Origin: Curtobacterium sp. SGAir0471
Lineage (GTDB): Bacteria; Actinomycetota; Actinomycetes; Actinomycetales; Microbacteriaceae
Length of the DNA: 64,000 nt
Direction: 5' to 3'
NCBI RefSeq assembly: GCF_005490985.1
Contig: NZ_CP027869.1
Span: 1,178,001 to 1,242,000, forward strand
The position numbers were made by a program, and so were the translations under genes. How positions within the stretch are numbered: the stretch's first letter is position 1; every line of letters begins with the position of its first letter. The notes below the pieces were generated by a model. It searched no databases. It was not told the DNA's origin and worked only from the letters and a program-made list of their open reading frames with translations. Shown here piece after piece: positions 17,437 through 26,144 of the stretch.

Positions 17437-18267
17437 ATGCCAGCCGCGCCGGACGACCACCCGACGATCGGGGCGGTGGTCGCCCCCGAGGTGCACTGCG
17501 CGACCCTCAACCTCAGACGCCGGGTGCCGCACGCAGCCGGTCACCCCGACGCGTGGGAACGCCGCCGCGACGCCGTCGTCGCGCTCGTCACCAGCGAGGA
17601 ACCGACGGTGCTGGCCGTCCAGGAGGCACTGCCCACCCAGACCGTGGACCTCACCGCCCGTCTCGGGTCGCGCTGGGAACCCGTGGTCGTCGGTCGTGGA
17701 GCACGTGGCGGTGGCGAGGCGGTCGGGCTCTTCCTCGACCGCGAGCGCCTCGACGTCGTCGAACGGCGCACCTGGGCGCTGTCCCGCACGCCGTCACGTC
17801 CGGGCTCGCGGGCGTGGGCGACGGCCTTCCCGCGGCACGCGGTCGGGGCCGTCGTCGCGGACCGCGGCACGGGGCAGCAGTTCCTGGCCGTCGCGACGCA
17901 CCTCGACGTCGCCTCGCCGTGGGCGCGGCTGCGCGGAGCCCAGCTGCTCGGACGCATCGTCCGCGAGCGCGGACTGCCGGCCGTCGTGATGGCCGACTGG
18001 AACTGCCCGGCCGGGTCGGCGCCCTGGCGAGCCCTGGCGGAGGCAGGGGTCGAGGACAGCTGGGGGAGCGCCTCCAGGCTGGTGGGGGAGGCCTACGGGA
18101 CGTACCCGCACTACCGGGCGCCGCGAGTCAACGGCCGGCGGATCGACGGGGTGCTCGTCACCGAGGACGCCGTCGTCGAGCGGGTCGCCGTGAACGTGCG
18201 GCGGCCGGGCGGGGTGTGGCCGTCCGACCACGCGGCCGTGCACGCGGTCGTGCGGTGGGACTCGTGA
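17437..18267 (+). CDS. Endonuclease/exonuclease/phosphatase (EEP) superfamily protein
   Basis: A 276-residue protein with the EEP fold. The metal-site motifs are in order: CATLNLR near the start, VLAVQEALP (Glu ligand), ATHLDVASP, VVMADWNCP, and the C-terminal VWPSDHAAVHAVV with the catalytic Asp-His. The fold includes DNases, sphingomyelinases and inositol phosphatases, and the substrate cannot be decided here. There is no signal peptide, so it is cytosolic. The stop overlaps the next start (GTGATG), so it is co-translated with a membrane protein. Confidence 0.85.
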   Translation: MPAAPDDHPTIGAVVAPEVHCATLNLRRRVPHAAGHPDAWERRRDAVVALVTSEEPTVLAVQEALPTQTVDLTARLGSRWEPVVVGRGARGGGEAVGLFLDRERLDVVERRTWALSRTPSRPGSRAWATAFPRHAVGAVVADRGTGQQFLAVATHLDVASPWARLRGAQLLGRIVRERGLPAVVMADWNCPAGSAPWRALAEAGVEDSWGSASRLVGEAYGTYPHYRAPRVNGRRIDGVLVTEDAVVERVAVNVRRPGGVWPSDHAAVHAVVRWDS

Positions 18268-18863
18268 TGCGCTCGCTCGGGCTGACGTTCCTGCGTCGGC
18301 GCTTCCAGCCCGCCGACGTGGTGCGTGTCCTGACGCTCCTCAGCATCCCCATCGCCACGATCGGGTGGGGGAGCACGTCGTTCGCGGTGATGTCGCTCGC
18401 GCTGTTCGGGGTGGTCCTGCCGCGGATGCTCGGGCTCCGGCCGGCGTTCGACCTGGCGGTCTGCGTGCTCGTGCTCGTCGCCGGGTGGTCGAGCGCCCTC
18501 GAGTGGTACACGTCGGTGTTCCTCTGGGACAAGCTGATCCACGTCGTGCTGACCGGGTTGCTCGCGGCGCTGCTGGCCGTGATCGCTGCGGACCTCCGGC
18601 TCGTGCCGCACGCCCCGGATGCAGGGCGGATCTCCGTGTCGCTCCTGGTGTTCACCCTCGGGCTCGCGATCGGCTCCGTGTGGGAGATGTGCGAGTGGCT
18701 CGGACACGAGTTCGTCGACTCCAAGATCTACGTCGGGTACGACGACACCATCGGGGACCTGGCCGCCGACGGCCTCGGTGGGCTGCTGGTGGGGCTCGTG
18801 CTGCCGTGGCTGGCGGCGGAGCGGGACGTGGTGCGGCCGTCCGGGCGCTCGCCGCGGGGCTGA
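18267..18863 (+). CDS. YjdF-like (DUF2238) integral membrane protein
   Basis: This 198-residue protein has five to six membrane helices. Conserved polar motifs match the YjdF/DUF2238 type: SALEWYT, FLWDKLIHV, GSVWEMCEW, and YDDTIGDLAADGLGGLLVGLVLP. The function of that family is unknown. The ATG at 18267 overlaps the previous stop; a GTG at 18264 is equally possible. Pairing with the EEP enzyme may be only translational coupling. Confidence 0.78.
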   Translation: MRSLGLTFLRRRFQPADVVRVLTLLSIPIATIGWGSTSFAVMSLALFGVVLPRMLGLRPAFDLAVCVLVLVAGWSSALEWYTSVFLWDKLIHVVLTGLLAALLAVIAADLRLVPHAPDAGRISVSLLVFTLGLAIGSVWEMCEWLGHEFVDSKIYVGYDDTIGDLAADGLGGLLVGLVLPWLAAERDVVRPSGRSPRG

Positions 18864-19029
18864 CCGGCCGGGCCCATCGCTCGAGCCCACTGCGCGCTCC
18901 GATCGAGGCGGCGACGCGCCGTGGCGCGAGCAGGGTCCGGCGTCCGCTATGCTTGACGGGCTGCTCGCGCTCCGGTCGGACGCGGGTGGTGGAGCCTCGG
19001 TGACGGGGTTCCGAGCTCCTCGGAGCTCA

Positions 19030-19103
<74 letters not shown>

Positions 19104-19109
19104 CCGGAA

Positions 19110-19145
19110 GAAGCCCCGATGAGGCCATCGCCTCGTCGGGGCTTC
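19110..19145 (+). terminator. Rho-independent terminator of tRNA-Pro
   Basis: A 15-bp stem, GAAGCCCCGATGAGG with its near-perfect complement CCTCGTCGGGGCTTC, encloses the loop CCATCG. It starts 6 bp after the tRNA. A short T-containing tract follows. Confidence 0.85.
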
Positions 19146-19213
19146 GTCACGTTCAGCCTCGGTGGTGCAGGTTGCTGCGTTACGCTCCCGCCATGCTCTG
19201 GGGGAGACGACGC

Positions 19214-20677
19214 ATGCGATCCACCGCGCTCACGGCGACCACGTTGACCGCGCTCCTGCTGCTGACCGGCTGCTCGGCGCACGTCAACGCGGGCAGTGCG
19301 GGCGCCGAGAAGGCAGAGCGCGAGCTGTCGGCGCTCGACGGCGTGCAGTCCGTGCGCGGCTCGGGCACGAACAACCTGCCGTTCGCCGGAGAGGTGTCCG
19401 TCAGGGTGACCGCCGACGACGACCTGACCGACGCCGACCTGCGTCGGGTCACCCACGAGGTCGGACGCTGGATCCACGACGCCTCCGGCCCGGGCACGAC
19501 CTACCACGGCTCGATGGAGGCCGACGGGTTCCGGTTCTCCCTGGAGGGACGCGCGTCCGAGAACGACGGGCTGCTCGCCGTCGTCGATCGGCTCCGCGGC
19601 GACGACCGCTGGGTCGGCGGCGACGTGGACGCACCGTCCGCCTCCGGCACCGCTGGAGGAAACATCGCACTCACCGTCCGCGAGGCCGACGACCTGGTGT
19701 CCGGTTGGGACGCAGTCCGGAAGGTCGCCACGTCGTCTCGCTGGGACACGGCCTCGACGTCGGCGTCCTGGTCGGCGGACCAGTCGGACGACCTCCCCGC
19801 GTACCACGCGCCGGACCTGCGGATCGCGAACGACGTCGCCGGGACCGACGACACCGTCGGCGACCCGACACCGGAGATCGCAGCGTACGAGCGTGTGCGC
19901 GCCGCGCACGAGGTGACCCGTGCCTCCGTCACGCCGGGCCGGCTCCTGATGCACCTGGTGGACCTCGACGACGTCGGGGACGCGACCGCGATCGCGCAGC
20001 AGGCAGCGCCGGACGCGCAGGTCATCGTGGACGGCGGCATCGTCACGAAGGACGAGCCCCAGGGTGACGACGACCTGCCCGACGCCGACGACTACGCCGA
20101 GGCGGACCGACTCGCGGCGGTCGCCGTCCGGCCGGGCGTCACCGCGGTGTCGCTCACGCCGACCCTGGTCGACGTGACGGTCGCCGACCCGGACGCGGTC
20201 CTCGCGACGGCGACGGCGCTCGCCGCCGCTGCTCCGGCCGACCCGGTGACGTCGATCCGGGTCGGACCGAAGGTCGACACCACGAACGGGGCCGACGGCG
20301 CTGACCGGGACGCTGCGGACGACACGGACCGGCTGTCGGTGGACGGTTCCCCGGCGATGCTCGGTGCGTCCATCCAGGTCGGCACGGCGCTGCGGGCGTT
20401 CCTGCCGGCGTCGTCGGAGCAGTTCAGCACGAACCAGTCCGTCGCGGCGACGCTGTCCGACGCGGGCCAGGTCCCGGCGTTCGTCGCGGCCGTGCGACCG
20501 GTCCTGCCGGAGGGCAGCGGGCTGCACGTCCGTCTCGCCGACCGCGGCACCGGCGGCACCACGGACCTGACACTCCGCGACGGGCAGCTGACGGCCGAGC
20601 CGCTCCGCGACGGGGAGGAGCGGGGAGCGGACCGCGCCGACCTGGAGCGCGCGCTGCTGGACGCCTGGAACGGCTGA
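19214..20677 (+). CDS. Multidomain secreted lipoprotein related to the family B lipoproteins
   Basis: The ATG at 19214 is preceded by GGGGGAG at 7 bp; ATG 19193 is an alternative. The signal peptide ends LTGC (Cys20). The 487-residue product is built of several alpha/beta segments of similar style. One is ELSALDGVQSVRGSG followed by VSVRVTADDDLTDADLRRV. Others are GVTAVSLTPTLVDVTVADPDAVL and SGLHVRLADRG. The first domain resembles the small T7SS-locus lipoproteins (ALPNVSTVTVDE..., helix, then GVVLRI...). This suggests a multidomain relative of family B encoded 7 kb away beside a tRNA gene. The relationship is judged by eye; function unknown. Confidence 0.75.
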   Translation: MRSTALTATTLTALLLLTGCSAHVNAGSAGAEKAERELSALDGVQSVRGSGTNNLPFAGEVSVRVTADDDLTDADLRRVTHEVGRWIHDASGPGTTYHGSMEADGFRFSLEGRASENDGLLAVVDRLRGDDRWVGGDVDAPSASGTAGGNIALTVREADDLVSGWDAVRKVATSSRWDTASTSASWSADQSDDLPAYHAPDLRIANDVAGTDDTVGDPTPEIAAYERVRAAHEVTRASVTPGRLLMHLVDLDDVGDATAIAQQAAPDAQVIVDGGIVTKDEPQGDDDLPDADDYAEADRLAAVAVRPGVTAVSLTPTLVDVTVADPDAVLATATALAAAAPADPVTSIRVGPKVDTTNGADGADRDAADDTDRLSVDGSPAMLGASIQVGTALRAFLPASSEQFSTNQSVAATLSDAGQVPAFVAAVRPVLPEGSGLHVRLADRGTGGTTDLTLRDGQLTAEPLRDGEERGADRADLERALLDAWNG

Positions 20678-20756
20678 TCGTCCGGACCCGGCGCGGCCGC
20701 AACGGCGCGTCGGTGGGACGTCGCGGTCGCCGTCGCGCAGGCGCTACTGTCGGCCC

Positions 20757-21386
20757 ATGGGGACCAGGGGCATCTACGTCGAGACGATCATCGACGCCGA
20801 CCTCGAGCGCGTCTGGGCCGCGACGCAGGACCCCGAGCAGCACGTCCGCTGGGATGTCCGGTTCTCGGAGATCGTGCCCGAGGGTGCCGAGGACGGCGCA
20901 CCGACCCACTTCCGCTACGTCCGACGCTCGCCGCTGCACGACGTGCACGGCACCGGCGTGAGCATCGGGGAGCGCCGACGCCCGGACGGGTCCCGAACGT
21001 CGGCGCTGCGCTTCGGCACCGCCGACCGTCTCTCGCCGATCCGCGCCGGCCGTGGCTACTGGCGGTACGTCCCGACCGACGACGGACGAACCCGGTTCAT
21101 CACCGGCTACGACTACGACAGCGCGTGGGGGCCGCTGGACGTGGTGGTACGACCGCTCCTCGGCTGGGCGACCGCGTGGAGCTTCGACCGCCTCCGTATC
21201 TGGCTCGAAGGCGGACCCGCACCGGAGGCCTGGCCGCTCACCTCGGTCCTGCAGCCCTGGCGCCGGGACCGGCCACGAGCCTCCAGGACGCTCCGCGCAC
21301 CCGCCGGCGGCACTCGACGGACCGACCACCTGCACGACGCCCCGGCCACGCTGGCGACGCTGCCCGACCCGAGGAGTGACCGATGA
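20757..21386 (+). CDS. SRPBCC-family (START-like) protein
   Basis: The N-terminus IYVETIIDADLERVWAATQDPEQHVRWDVRFSEI is a typical SRPBCC/polyketide-cyclase-like start, with the helix-grip pattern continuing to about residue 150 (GRGYWRYVPTDDGRTRFITGYDYD). These proteins bind hydrophobic ligands. The last 45 residues are low-complexity Arg/Pro and look disordered. It overlaps the next gene by 4 bp (ATGA), so the pair is an operon. The ligand is unknown. Confidence 0.78.
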   Translation: MGTRGIYVETIIDADLERVWAATQDPEQHVRWDVRFSEIVPEGAEDGAPTHFRYVRRSPLHDVHGTGVSIGERRRPDGSRTSALRFGTADRLSPIRAGRGYWRYVPTDDGRTRFITGYDYDSAWGPLDVVVRPLLGWATAWSFDRLRIWLEGGPAPEAWPLTSVLQPWRRDRPRASRTLRAPAGGTRRTDHLHDAPATLATLPDPRSDR

Positions 21387-22054
21387 CGTCCGTGTTCGAG
21401 GAGGCGCTCGGCGCCGACTTCCAACGACTCCACCCGATGATGCGGCGACGCTTCGGCGTGGGTCTCGACGCCGGCGAGGCCTGCACCGGACGCGGGGTCA
21501 TGTCCTCGATCCGGCGCGGCCCGTGGTGGACCGTGCCGTTCCTGCAGATCGGACGACTCCGGAACATCCTCGTGCCCGACGTCGGCGAGGACGTGCCGTT
21601 CACGATCGAGAACTACCCGTACCGCGACGCGCTCGGCCGCGAGACGGTGACGTTCGTCCGGACGTACACGACCAGGCCCGGGCGGACCGCGCGGTTCGAC
21701 GCGACGATGGTGCTCGTCGACGGCCGGGTGCTCGACTACCTCGGTTCGCACCAGCACCTGGCGGTCGACCTCGACCTCGCGGTGGACGAGCGTGGCGGGC
21801 TCGTGCTGACGTCCGACGCGCAGCGGTTCCACGAGGGACCGGTGTCGTTCCGGTTCCCGATGCTCCTGAGCGGACGCGCGACCCTGCACGAGTGGTGGTC
21901 GGACGAGGACCAGGCGTTCCACGTCGACCTCGAGGTGCACAACCGCGTCTTCGGGTTCCTGTTCGGCTACCGGGGCACCTTCACCTGCGAGTGGACACCC
22001 GCCACCGACGCCCCGGACCGGTTGAAGCCCGTCCGGACCGAAGCGCGGACCTGA
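21383..22054 (+). CDS. DUF4166 domain protein
   Basis: The 223-residue product matches the DUF4166 type. LHPMMRRRFGVG is at the start, followed by GRGVMSSIRRGPWW, VPFTIENYPYRDALGRETVTFVRTY, and the end motif FLFGYRGTFTCEW. In other genomes this domain often follows lipid- or saccharopine-dehydrogenase-like or SRPBCC genes; here it is translationally coupled to an SRPBCC gene. Biochemical role not known. Confidence 0.82.
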   Translation: MTSVFEEALGADFQRLHPMMRRRFGVGLDAGEACTGRGVMSSIRRGPWWTVPFLQIGRLRNILVPDVGEDVPFTIENYPYRDALGRETVTFVRTYTTRPGRTARFDATMVLVDGRVLDYLGSHQHLAVDLDLAVDERGGLVLTSDAQRFHEGPVSFRFPMLLSGRATLHEWWSDEDQAFHVDLEVHNRVFGFLFGYRGTFTCEWTPATDAPDRLKPVRTEART

Positions 22055-22067
22055 CGCCGTCGGGCCG

Positions 22068-22316
22068 TCAGCCCTCTGCGGCCGGAACCGAACGGGTGGC
22101 GCGCACGACCTGGACGACCGCGATCGCGACGACGACGACCGCGACCGAGCCGGCCTCCCACGATCCGGCGACTCCGAGCACCGGCCCGCTCGTGCACCGG
22201 CTCGTCCCACCGCCCGGTGGCGCGTCCACACACGAGGTCACCTGCGTGACGGCGAGGAGCGCCGCCGGCACCGCCGTGACGAGTGCCAGCACGACCCACG
22301 CGATCGCTCGGTCCAC
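22068..22316 (-). CDS. Small two-helix membrane protein, hypothetical
   Basis: The 82-residue product starts MDRAIAWVVLALVTAVPAALLAVTQVTSCV. It has a loop with two Cys (SCVDAPPGGGTSRCTSG) and a second helix VAVVVVAIAVVQVV. The topology places the Cys-containing loop outside. It runs convergent to the SRPBCC/DUF4166 pair with a 13-bp gap. No family recognised. Confidence 0.6.
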   Translation of the reverse strand: MDRAIAWVVLALVTAVPAALLAVTQVTSCVDAPPGGGTSRCTSGPVLGVAGSWEAGSVAVVVVAIAVVQVVRATRSVPAAEG

Positions 22317-22450
22317 AGCCCCCTCCGTCCGCTCCCGTGGTCAGGTGCGACCAGGCTCGCACGGGGAAGGACGATGGCGGATCTCGATCCTGCAACGGGG
22401 GGTCCCAGGCGTTCTCCCGGTTCCGTGACCCACGGTCCTCGGAAGCGCGG

Positions 22451-22797
22451 ATGCGTGAACTCTCCGGACCGATCGAAGGATGGCTCACCCCGCTCGCCCC
22501 CGGTTCCGCCCGGACCCGTCCCGGTCCGGGCAGCCGCAACGGCACGTCGACCTACTTCGCACTGCTGGCGCAGGTGAAGGAGCACGGCCTGCTCCGTCGT
22601 CGCACCGGCTTCTCCTGGTCCCCGTTCAGCAGCCTGGTCGTGGGACTCGCGCCCTGAAGCAGGCCCGTCTGCTGGTGCGGGACCACTGCGACACACTCGA
22701 CGTGCCGTACACCGAGACGACGCTGCTCCGCTCGTACGGCATCGTCGTGCGCTACCTGAACCGGGTGGGTCTCAGCGCCCGCGACCCCTTCTTCTGA
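22451..22797 (+). pseudogene. Fatty-acid desaturase remnant with internal deletion
   Basis: Two pieces of a membrane fatty-acid desaturase are joined in different frames. From ATG 22451 the frame reads GSRNGTSTYFALLAQVKEHGLLRRRTGFSW, like the N-terminal lead of acyl-CoA desaturases, and stops at 22657. From about 22655 another frame reads KQARLLVRDHCDTLDVPYTETTLLRSYGIVVRYLNRVGLSARDPFF, which matches their C-terminal end. The catalytic core with its three His boxes and membrane helices (roughly 250 residues) is missing. The gene is therefore not functional. It is flanked by unrelated intact genes. Confidence 0.7.
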
Positions 22798-23008
22798 CCG
22801 ACCGGAGCGCACCGGCGCTGTCCGGTTGCGCACCACAACGCCCTTCCGGAGCGCCGATCGGGGTACAAGAACGGCCCCGGATGCCCGTTTCCTGGGGAAA
22901 CGCCCGATGTGGATCGGGGGACGTGACGAACCTCGGTGGCAGCCCGTCTCATCCGTGAACAGCAACCGCTGGGAACGAGTCCCGGCGGGCACTCGAAGGG
23001 AGCAACCA

Positions 23009-23470
23009 ATGGCTGACACCACCACGACCACCCCCGCGACCACCTCGGCCGCGACCCGCTCGACCGGCACCCACGCGTCCGGCTCGGCCTCGGGCAAGAC
23101 CACGATCGACGACACCGTCGTCTCGAAGGTCGCCGGCATCGCCGCCCGCGAGGTCAACGGCGTCTACTCGCTCGGTAACGGCGCAGCCCGTGCCATCGGC
23201 GCGATCCGCGACGCGATCGGCCAGCGCGACCACGGCCAGGGCGTCAAGGTCGAGGTCGGCGAGAAGCAGGTCGCCGCGGACATCACGATCGTCGCCGAGT
23301 ACCCGGCTCCGCTGCAGCAGGTCGCCGACGGCGTCCGCCAGGCCGTGACGCGGTCGCTCCAGCAGATCGTCGGCATGGAGGTCGCCGAGGTCAACGTGAC
23401 CGTCCAGGACGTCCACATCGAGGGCGACGACGACAACGACGACGACAAGAAGGAGTCCCGCGTTGAGTAA
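23009..23470 (+). CDS. Asp23/Gls24 family envelope stress protein
   Basis: The ATG follows AAGGGAG. After a disordered Thr/Ser/Ala lead of about 30 residues comes the Asp23 domain: IDDTVVSKVAGIAAREVNGV, GVKVEVGEKQVAADITIVAEY, and VAEVNVTVQDVHIEGDDDND. An acidic tail ends the protein. In Firmicutes Asp23 is held at the membrane by AmaP-like anchors and affects the cell-wall stress response. This is the first gene of a tight five-gene run (23009-25130). Confidence 0.92.
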   Translation: MADTTTTTPATTSAATRSTGTHASGSASGKTTIDDTVVSKVAGIAAREVNGVYSLGNGAARAIGAIRDAIGQRDHGQGVKVEVGEKQVAADITIVAEYPAPLQQVADGVRQAVTRSLQQIVGMEVAEVNVTVQDVHIEGDDDNDDDKKESRVE

Positions 23471-23654
23471 CACACTCGTCGGCGCACTCATCGGCGCCAT
23501 CCTCGCCGTCGTGGCACTGCAGTTCGGGTTCTGGGGCTTCGTCCTGGTGATCGTGTTCGGTCTGATCGGTGCCCTCGTGGCCGCGATCTCGACCGGCAAG
23601 ATCGACCGCGGGGCCCTGACCGACGTGCTGACCGGACGCCGGAGCTCCCGGTGA
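23463..23654 (+). CDS. DUF2273-like small membrane protein
   Basis: A 63-residue protein of two membrane helices (TLVGALIGAILAVVALQFGFWGFVLVIVFGLIGALVAAI) followed by a short basic tail. It fits the DUF2273 family, which regularly sits beside Asp23/Gls24 genes and may be a membrane anchor. It starts at a TTG overlapping the previous gene by 8 bp, and its stop overlaps the next start. Confidence 0.85.
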   Translation: MSNTLVGALIGAILAVVALQFGFWGFVLVIVFGLIGALVAAISTGKIDRGALTDVLTGRRSSR

Positions 23655-23983
23655 GCGCCGGCCCGGTAGGAGTCGACGCGACTGCCGTCCCGGGCCGCGT
23701 CGAGATCACCTCACGAGCGCTCACGGCGCTGGCGCGGGCCGCCGCAGCCGAACAGCTCGGCGTGCCCGCGAAGCGCCTGCGCGTGGGACTCGACGACGAC
23801 CGGGGGTCCATCGCCCTCGACGTCACGGGACCCGTGCGCGAACAAGCCGACATCGTCGGGGCGGCCACAGCGGCCGCCGACGCCGTGGGCCGCAGGGTCG
23901 GCCAGTTGTCGGGACGTCACGTGGGTCGGACCCACATCGAACTGACCGGGATCGTGCGTGAGCACGAGGGCCGGGTCCGGTAG
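23651..23983 (+). CDS. Second Asp23/Gls24-like protein
   Basis: The 110-residue product (GTG start, 4-bp overlap) has VEITSRALTALARAAAAEQLGVP followed by strands LRVGLDDDRGSIALDVTGPV and ends HVGRTHIELTGIV, the alternating helix/strand plan of the Asp23 domain without the acidic tail. It is probably a partner subunit of the protein encoded at 23009. The order of strands agrees with the family but sequence similarity is modest. Confidence 0.75.
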   Translation: MSAGPVGVDATAVPGRVEITSRALTALARAAAAEQLGVPAKRLRVGLDDDRGSIALDVTGPVREQADIVGAATAAADAVGRRVGQLSGRHVGRTHIELTGIVREHEGRVR

Positions 23984-23994
23984 GAGGAGCCATC

Positions 23995-24570
23995 ATGAGC
24001 ACCGAACAGCTCGAGAAGCGGCTGCGTCGTCGCAGCGTCCACCGGTCCCGGTCCACCGCCCTGGCCGTCACCCTGATCATCGTGGTGGTGGTCGCGGCGT
24101 GGGTCGGCACCGAAGCGGTCCTGAAGGCCATCGGGCAGCGCCCGTTGCTGGCGGACCCGCAGACCGTCGCCGACACCGCCCTCAAGCCCGACGCGGCGTT
24201 CACGACCATCGCCGAGGTCATCGCCGCGGTCCTGGTGATCCTCGGCATCATCCTCATCGTGTTGGCGGTCAAGCCCGGCCGGCAGCCCCGGTCCGGGATC
24301 GACCGGGACCGCGGCGCGGTCGTGATCGACACCCGCATCCTGGCCTCCACCGCCGCGAACGCCGCCGCCCTGGCAGCAGGCGTCCCCGAGTCCAACACCA
24401 GTGCCTCCGCACGCGGCCACCACACCGAGGTGCACGTGGTGCCCCTGTCCGGTATCCCCGTCGACCGCACCCAGGTGGAGCACGCCGTGCAGGAGCGGCT
24501 CGGCCGGCTCGGCGGCAAGCACGGCTCGTCGGTGAAGGTCACCGTGGAACAGAAGGGAACCCTGGCATGA
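23995..24570 (+). CDS. DUF6286-type membrane protein of Asp23 operon
   Basis: The 191-residue protein has a basic N-terminus (LEKRLRRRSVHRSR), a helix TALAVTLIIVVVVAAWVGTEAVL, a second helix EVIAAVLVILGIILIVLAV, and a cytosolic alpha/beta domain (GAVVIDTRILASTAANAAAL, TEVHVVPLSG, VKVTVEQKG). This plan is the DUF6286/AmaP-like anchor found in actinobacterial Asp23 operons. It follows GGAGGAG by a few bases, and its stop overlaps the next ATG. Confidence 0.82.
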   Translation: MSTEQLEKRLRRRSVHRSRSTALAVTLIIVVVVAAWVGTEAVLKAIGQRPLLADPQTVADTALKPDAAFTTIAEVIAAVLVILGIILIVLAVKPGRQPRSGIDRDRGAVVIDTRILASTAANAAALAAGVPESNTSASARGHHTEVHVVPLSGIPVDRTQVEHAVQERLGRLGGKHGSSVKVTVEQKGTLA

Positions 24571-25130
24571 CCACCACCAACCGCGGCTTCAACCGGGTCC
24601 TGCTGTTCCTGATCGGCCTGATCAGCATCATCGTCGGTGTCGTCATCGGCGCCGGCGTCCTGCAACCCGTCCGCGACGCACTCCGGCAGTACGTGACCCT
24701 GCCGACGAAGGTCACCGTCCCCGACACCGCACTGTGGATCATCGCCGCCGTCTGCGCGGTGGTCATCGTCCTGGCGGTGATCGTGGTCGTCACCCGCGGC
24801 GGCGGCGGCACCAGTGTCGCCGTCCGGGAACGCTCCGGCGACGACCAGGTCACCGTGAACGTCGCCCTCGTCCGGGACGTCATCGACCACGAACTCAACG
24901 GTGTCCACGACATCGTCGGATCGAAGGTCGACACGTACCTGGTCAAGAAGACCCGCGCGGCACGGATCAAGGTCCACGTCCGCCGCGGCGGGGACGCGGT
25001 CACCGTCCTCGACGCCGTCGACCACGCACTCACCACCCTCGACCACACCCTCGGCCGGCAGATCCCGGTCCTGGTCCACCTCACCGGCGGCACCCGCACC
25101 GCACTGGCACGCACCACCCGCGTCCAGTAG
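24567..25130 (+). CDS. AmaP-like alkaline-shock membrane anchor protein
   Basis: The ATG in ATGA overlap gives 187 residues. Two membrane helices (RVLLFLIGLISIIVGVVIGAG and LWIIAAVCAVVIVLAVIVVV) flank an external or linker segment, and a cytosolic domain follows (VNVALVRDVIDHELNGVHDI, ARIKVHVRRGGDAVTVLDAV). The two-helix hairpin plus C-terminal domain matches AmaP, which tethers Asp23. It is the last gene of the run; a repeat and a strong terminator follow within 60 bp. Confidence 0.82.
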   Translation: MTTTNRGFNRVLLFLIGLISIIVGVVIGAGVLQPVRDALRQYVTLPTKVTVPDTALWIIAAVCAVVIVLAVIVVVTRGGGGTSVAVRERSGDDQVTVNVALVRDVIDHELNGVHDIVGSKVDTYLVKKTRAARIKVHVRRGGDAVTVLDAVDHALTTLDHTLGRQIPVLVHLTGGTRTALARTTRVQ

Positions 25131-25135
25131 GGAAA

Positions 25136-25187
25136 CAGCAACAGCAACAGCACCAGCACCAGCACCAGCACCACCAGCACCACCACC
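25136..25187. repeat. CAGCAM microsatellite-like repeat
   Basis: About eight imperfect copies of a six-base CAGCAA/CAGCAC unit lie between the AmaP-like stop codon and the terminator hairpin. It is not coding in the operon frame. It may be a slippage tract. Confidence 0.8.
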
Positions 25188-25216
25188 GGCCGGGGGACGC
25201 CCGACGTCCCCCGGCC
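25188..25216 (+). terminator. Terminator of the Asp23 operon
   Basis: A perfect 12-bp stem, GGCCGGGGGACG with CGTCCCCCGGCC, encloses the 5-base loop CCCGA. It begins 58 bp after the AmaP-like stop. There is no long T tract, as is usual in this GC-rich DNA. Confidence 0.8.
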
Positions 25217-25310
25217 GTCCCATGCCCGGAAGCGGCCGCCCGCACGGCCGCAGACGATCCCGGGAGGCGACCCGAGCCTCCCGTCCGCACACGCCTGAAG
25301 GAGGCACCCC

Positions 25311-26105
25311 ATGGCACGGAACAACGAACCCGTCAGCGCGTCGACCTCGGAGCAGCGTCGTGAGGACGCCGCCGACTGGTCGCCGCTCGCCCGCTACCTG
25401 TCCGAGTTCTTCGGCACGTTCCTGCTGGTGCTCGGCGGCGTCGGGACGGCACTCTTCGCCGCGAACTTCCCGAGCGACACCGACAACCAGTCCGGCGTCG
25501 GCTTCCTCGGCGTCGCGCTCGCGTTCGGTCTGACACTCGTCGCCGGCATCGCCGCGGTCGGACACATCTCCGGCGGACACTTCAACCCGGCCGTCACCCT
25601 CGGCCTCCTCGCCGCCGGACGCACCGACCTGAAGCACGTCCCCGGCTACATCGTCTCCCAGGTCCTCGGCGGTCTCGCCGCGACGAGCATCATCGCCATC
25701 GTGCTGTCCGGCAAGACCGGCGCGTTCCAGGCTGCGCACGACGCCGGCTTCGCGTCGAACGGGTACGGCAGCGCCAGCCCGGGCGGCTACGGCCTCGGCT
25801 CGGTCTTCCTGACCGAGGCGGTGCTCACCGGGGTGTTCCTCGCCGTGATCCTGTCGATCACCGCCAAGAAGGAGTACCAGGCGCTCGCCCCGATCGGCAT
25901 CGGCCTGACCCTGACCCTCATCCACCTGGTGAGCATCCCGGTGAGCAACACCTCCGTGAACCCCGCACGCTCCATCGCGGCTGCGGTCTACGGTGGGGCC
26001 ACGCCGCTCGCGCAGCTCTGGGTGTTCATCGTGGCGCCGATCGTCGGCGCACTCGTCGCCGGCCTGATCGTCCGCGTCGGCGGCCGTCGACGCATCACCG
26101 GCTGA
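25311..26105 (+). CDS. Aquaporin Z-like MIP-family channel
   Basis: A 264-residue channel with six membrane helices and the two half-helix motifs: HFNPAVT near residue 87 and VNPARS near residue 219. The aromatic/arginine filter Arg follows the second NPA. The charged N-terminal lead is about 25 residues. It resembles AqpZ water channels more than glycerol facilitators, which carry an Asp after the second NPA-R. The ATG follows GAAGGAGGC. Position after an envelope-stress operon suggests a role in osmotic balance, though it is separated by a terminator and has its own promoter region. Confidence 0.92.
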   Translation: MARNNEPVSASTSEQRREDAADWSPLARYLSEFFGTFLLVLGGVGTALFAANFPSDTDNQSGVGFLGVALAFGLTLVAGIAAVGHISGGHFNPAVTLGLLAAGRTDLKHVPGYIVSQVLGGLAATSIIAIVLSGKTGAFQAAHDAGFASNGYGSASPGGYGLGSVFLTEAVLTGVFLAVILSITAKKEYQALAPIGIGLTLTLIHLVSIPVSNTSVNPARSIAAAVYGGATPLAQLWVFIVAPIVGALVAGLIVRVGGRRRITG

Positions 26106-26144
26106 CCCTCCCGGGCCACGCCACACCGCGAGAAGGAGAACAGC

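Noticed and set aside
22826..23008. Extended N-terminus of the Asp23 protein
   Set aside because: The upstream part is not conserved-looking, and ATG 23009 has a strong ribosome-binding site.
25136..25187. Possible coding QQHQHQ repeat
   Set aside because: It is a simple hexamer tract after a stop codon and before a terminator; no start site.
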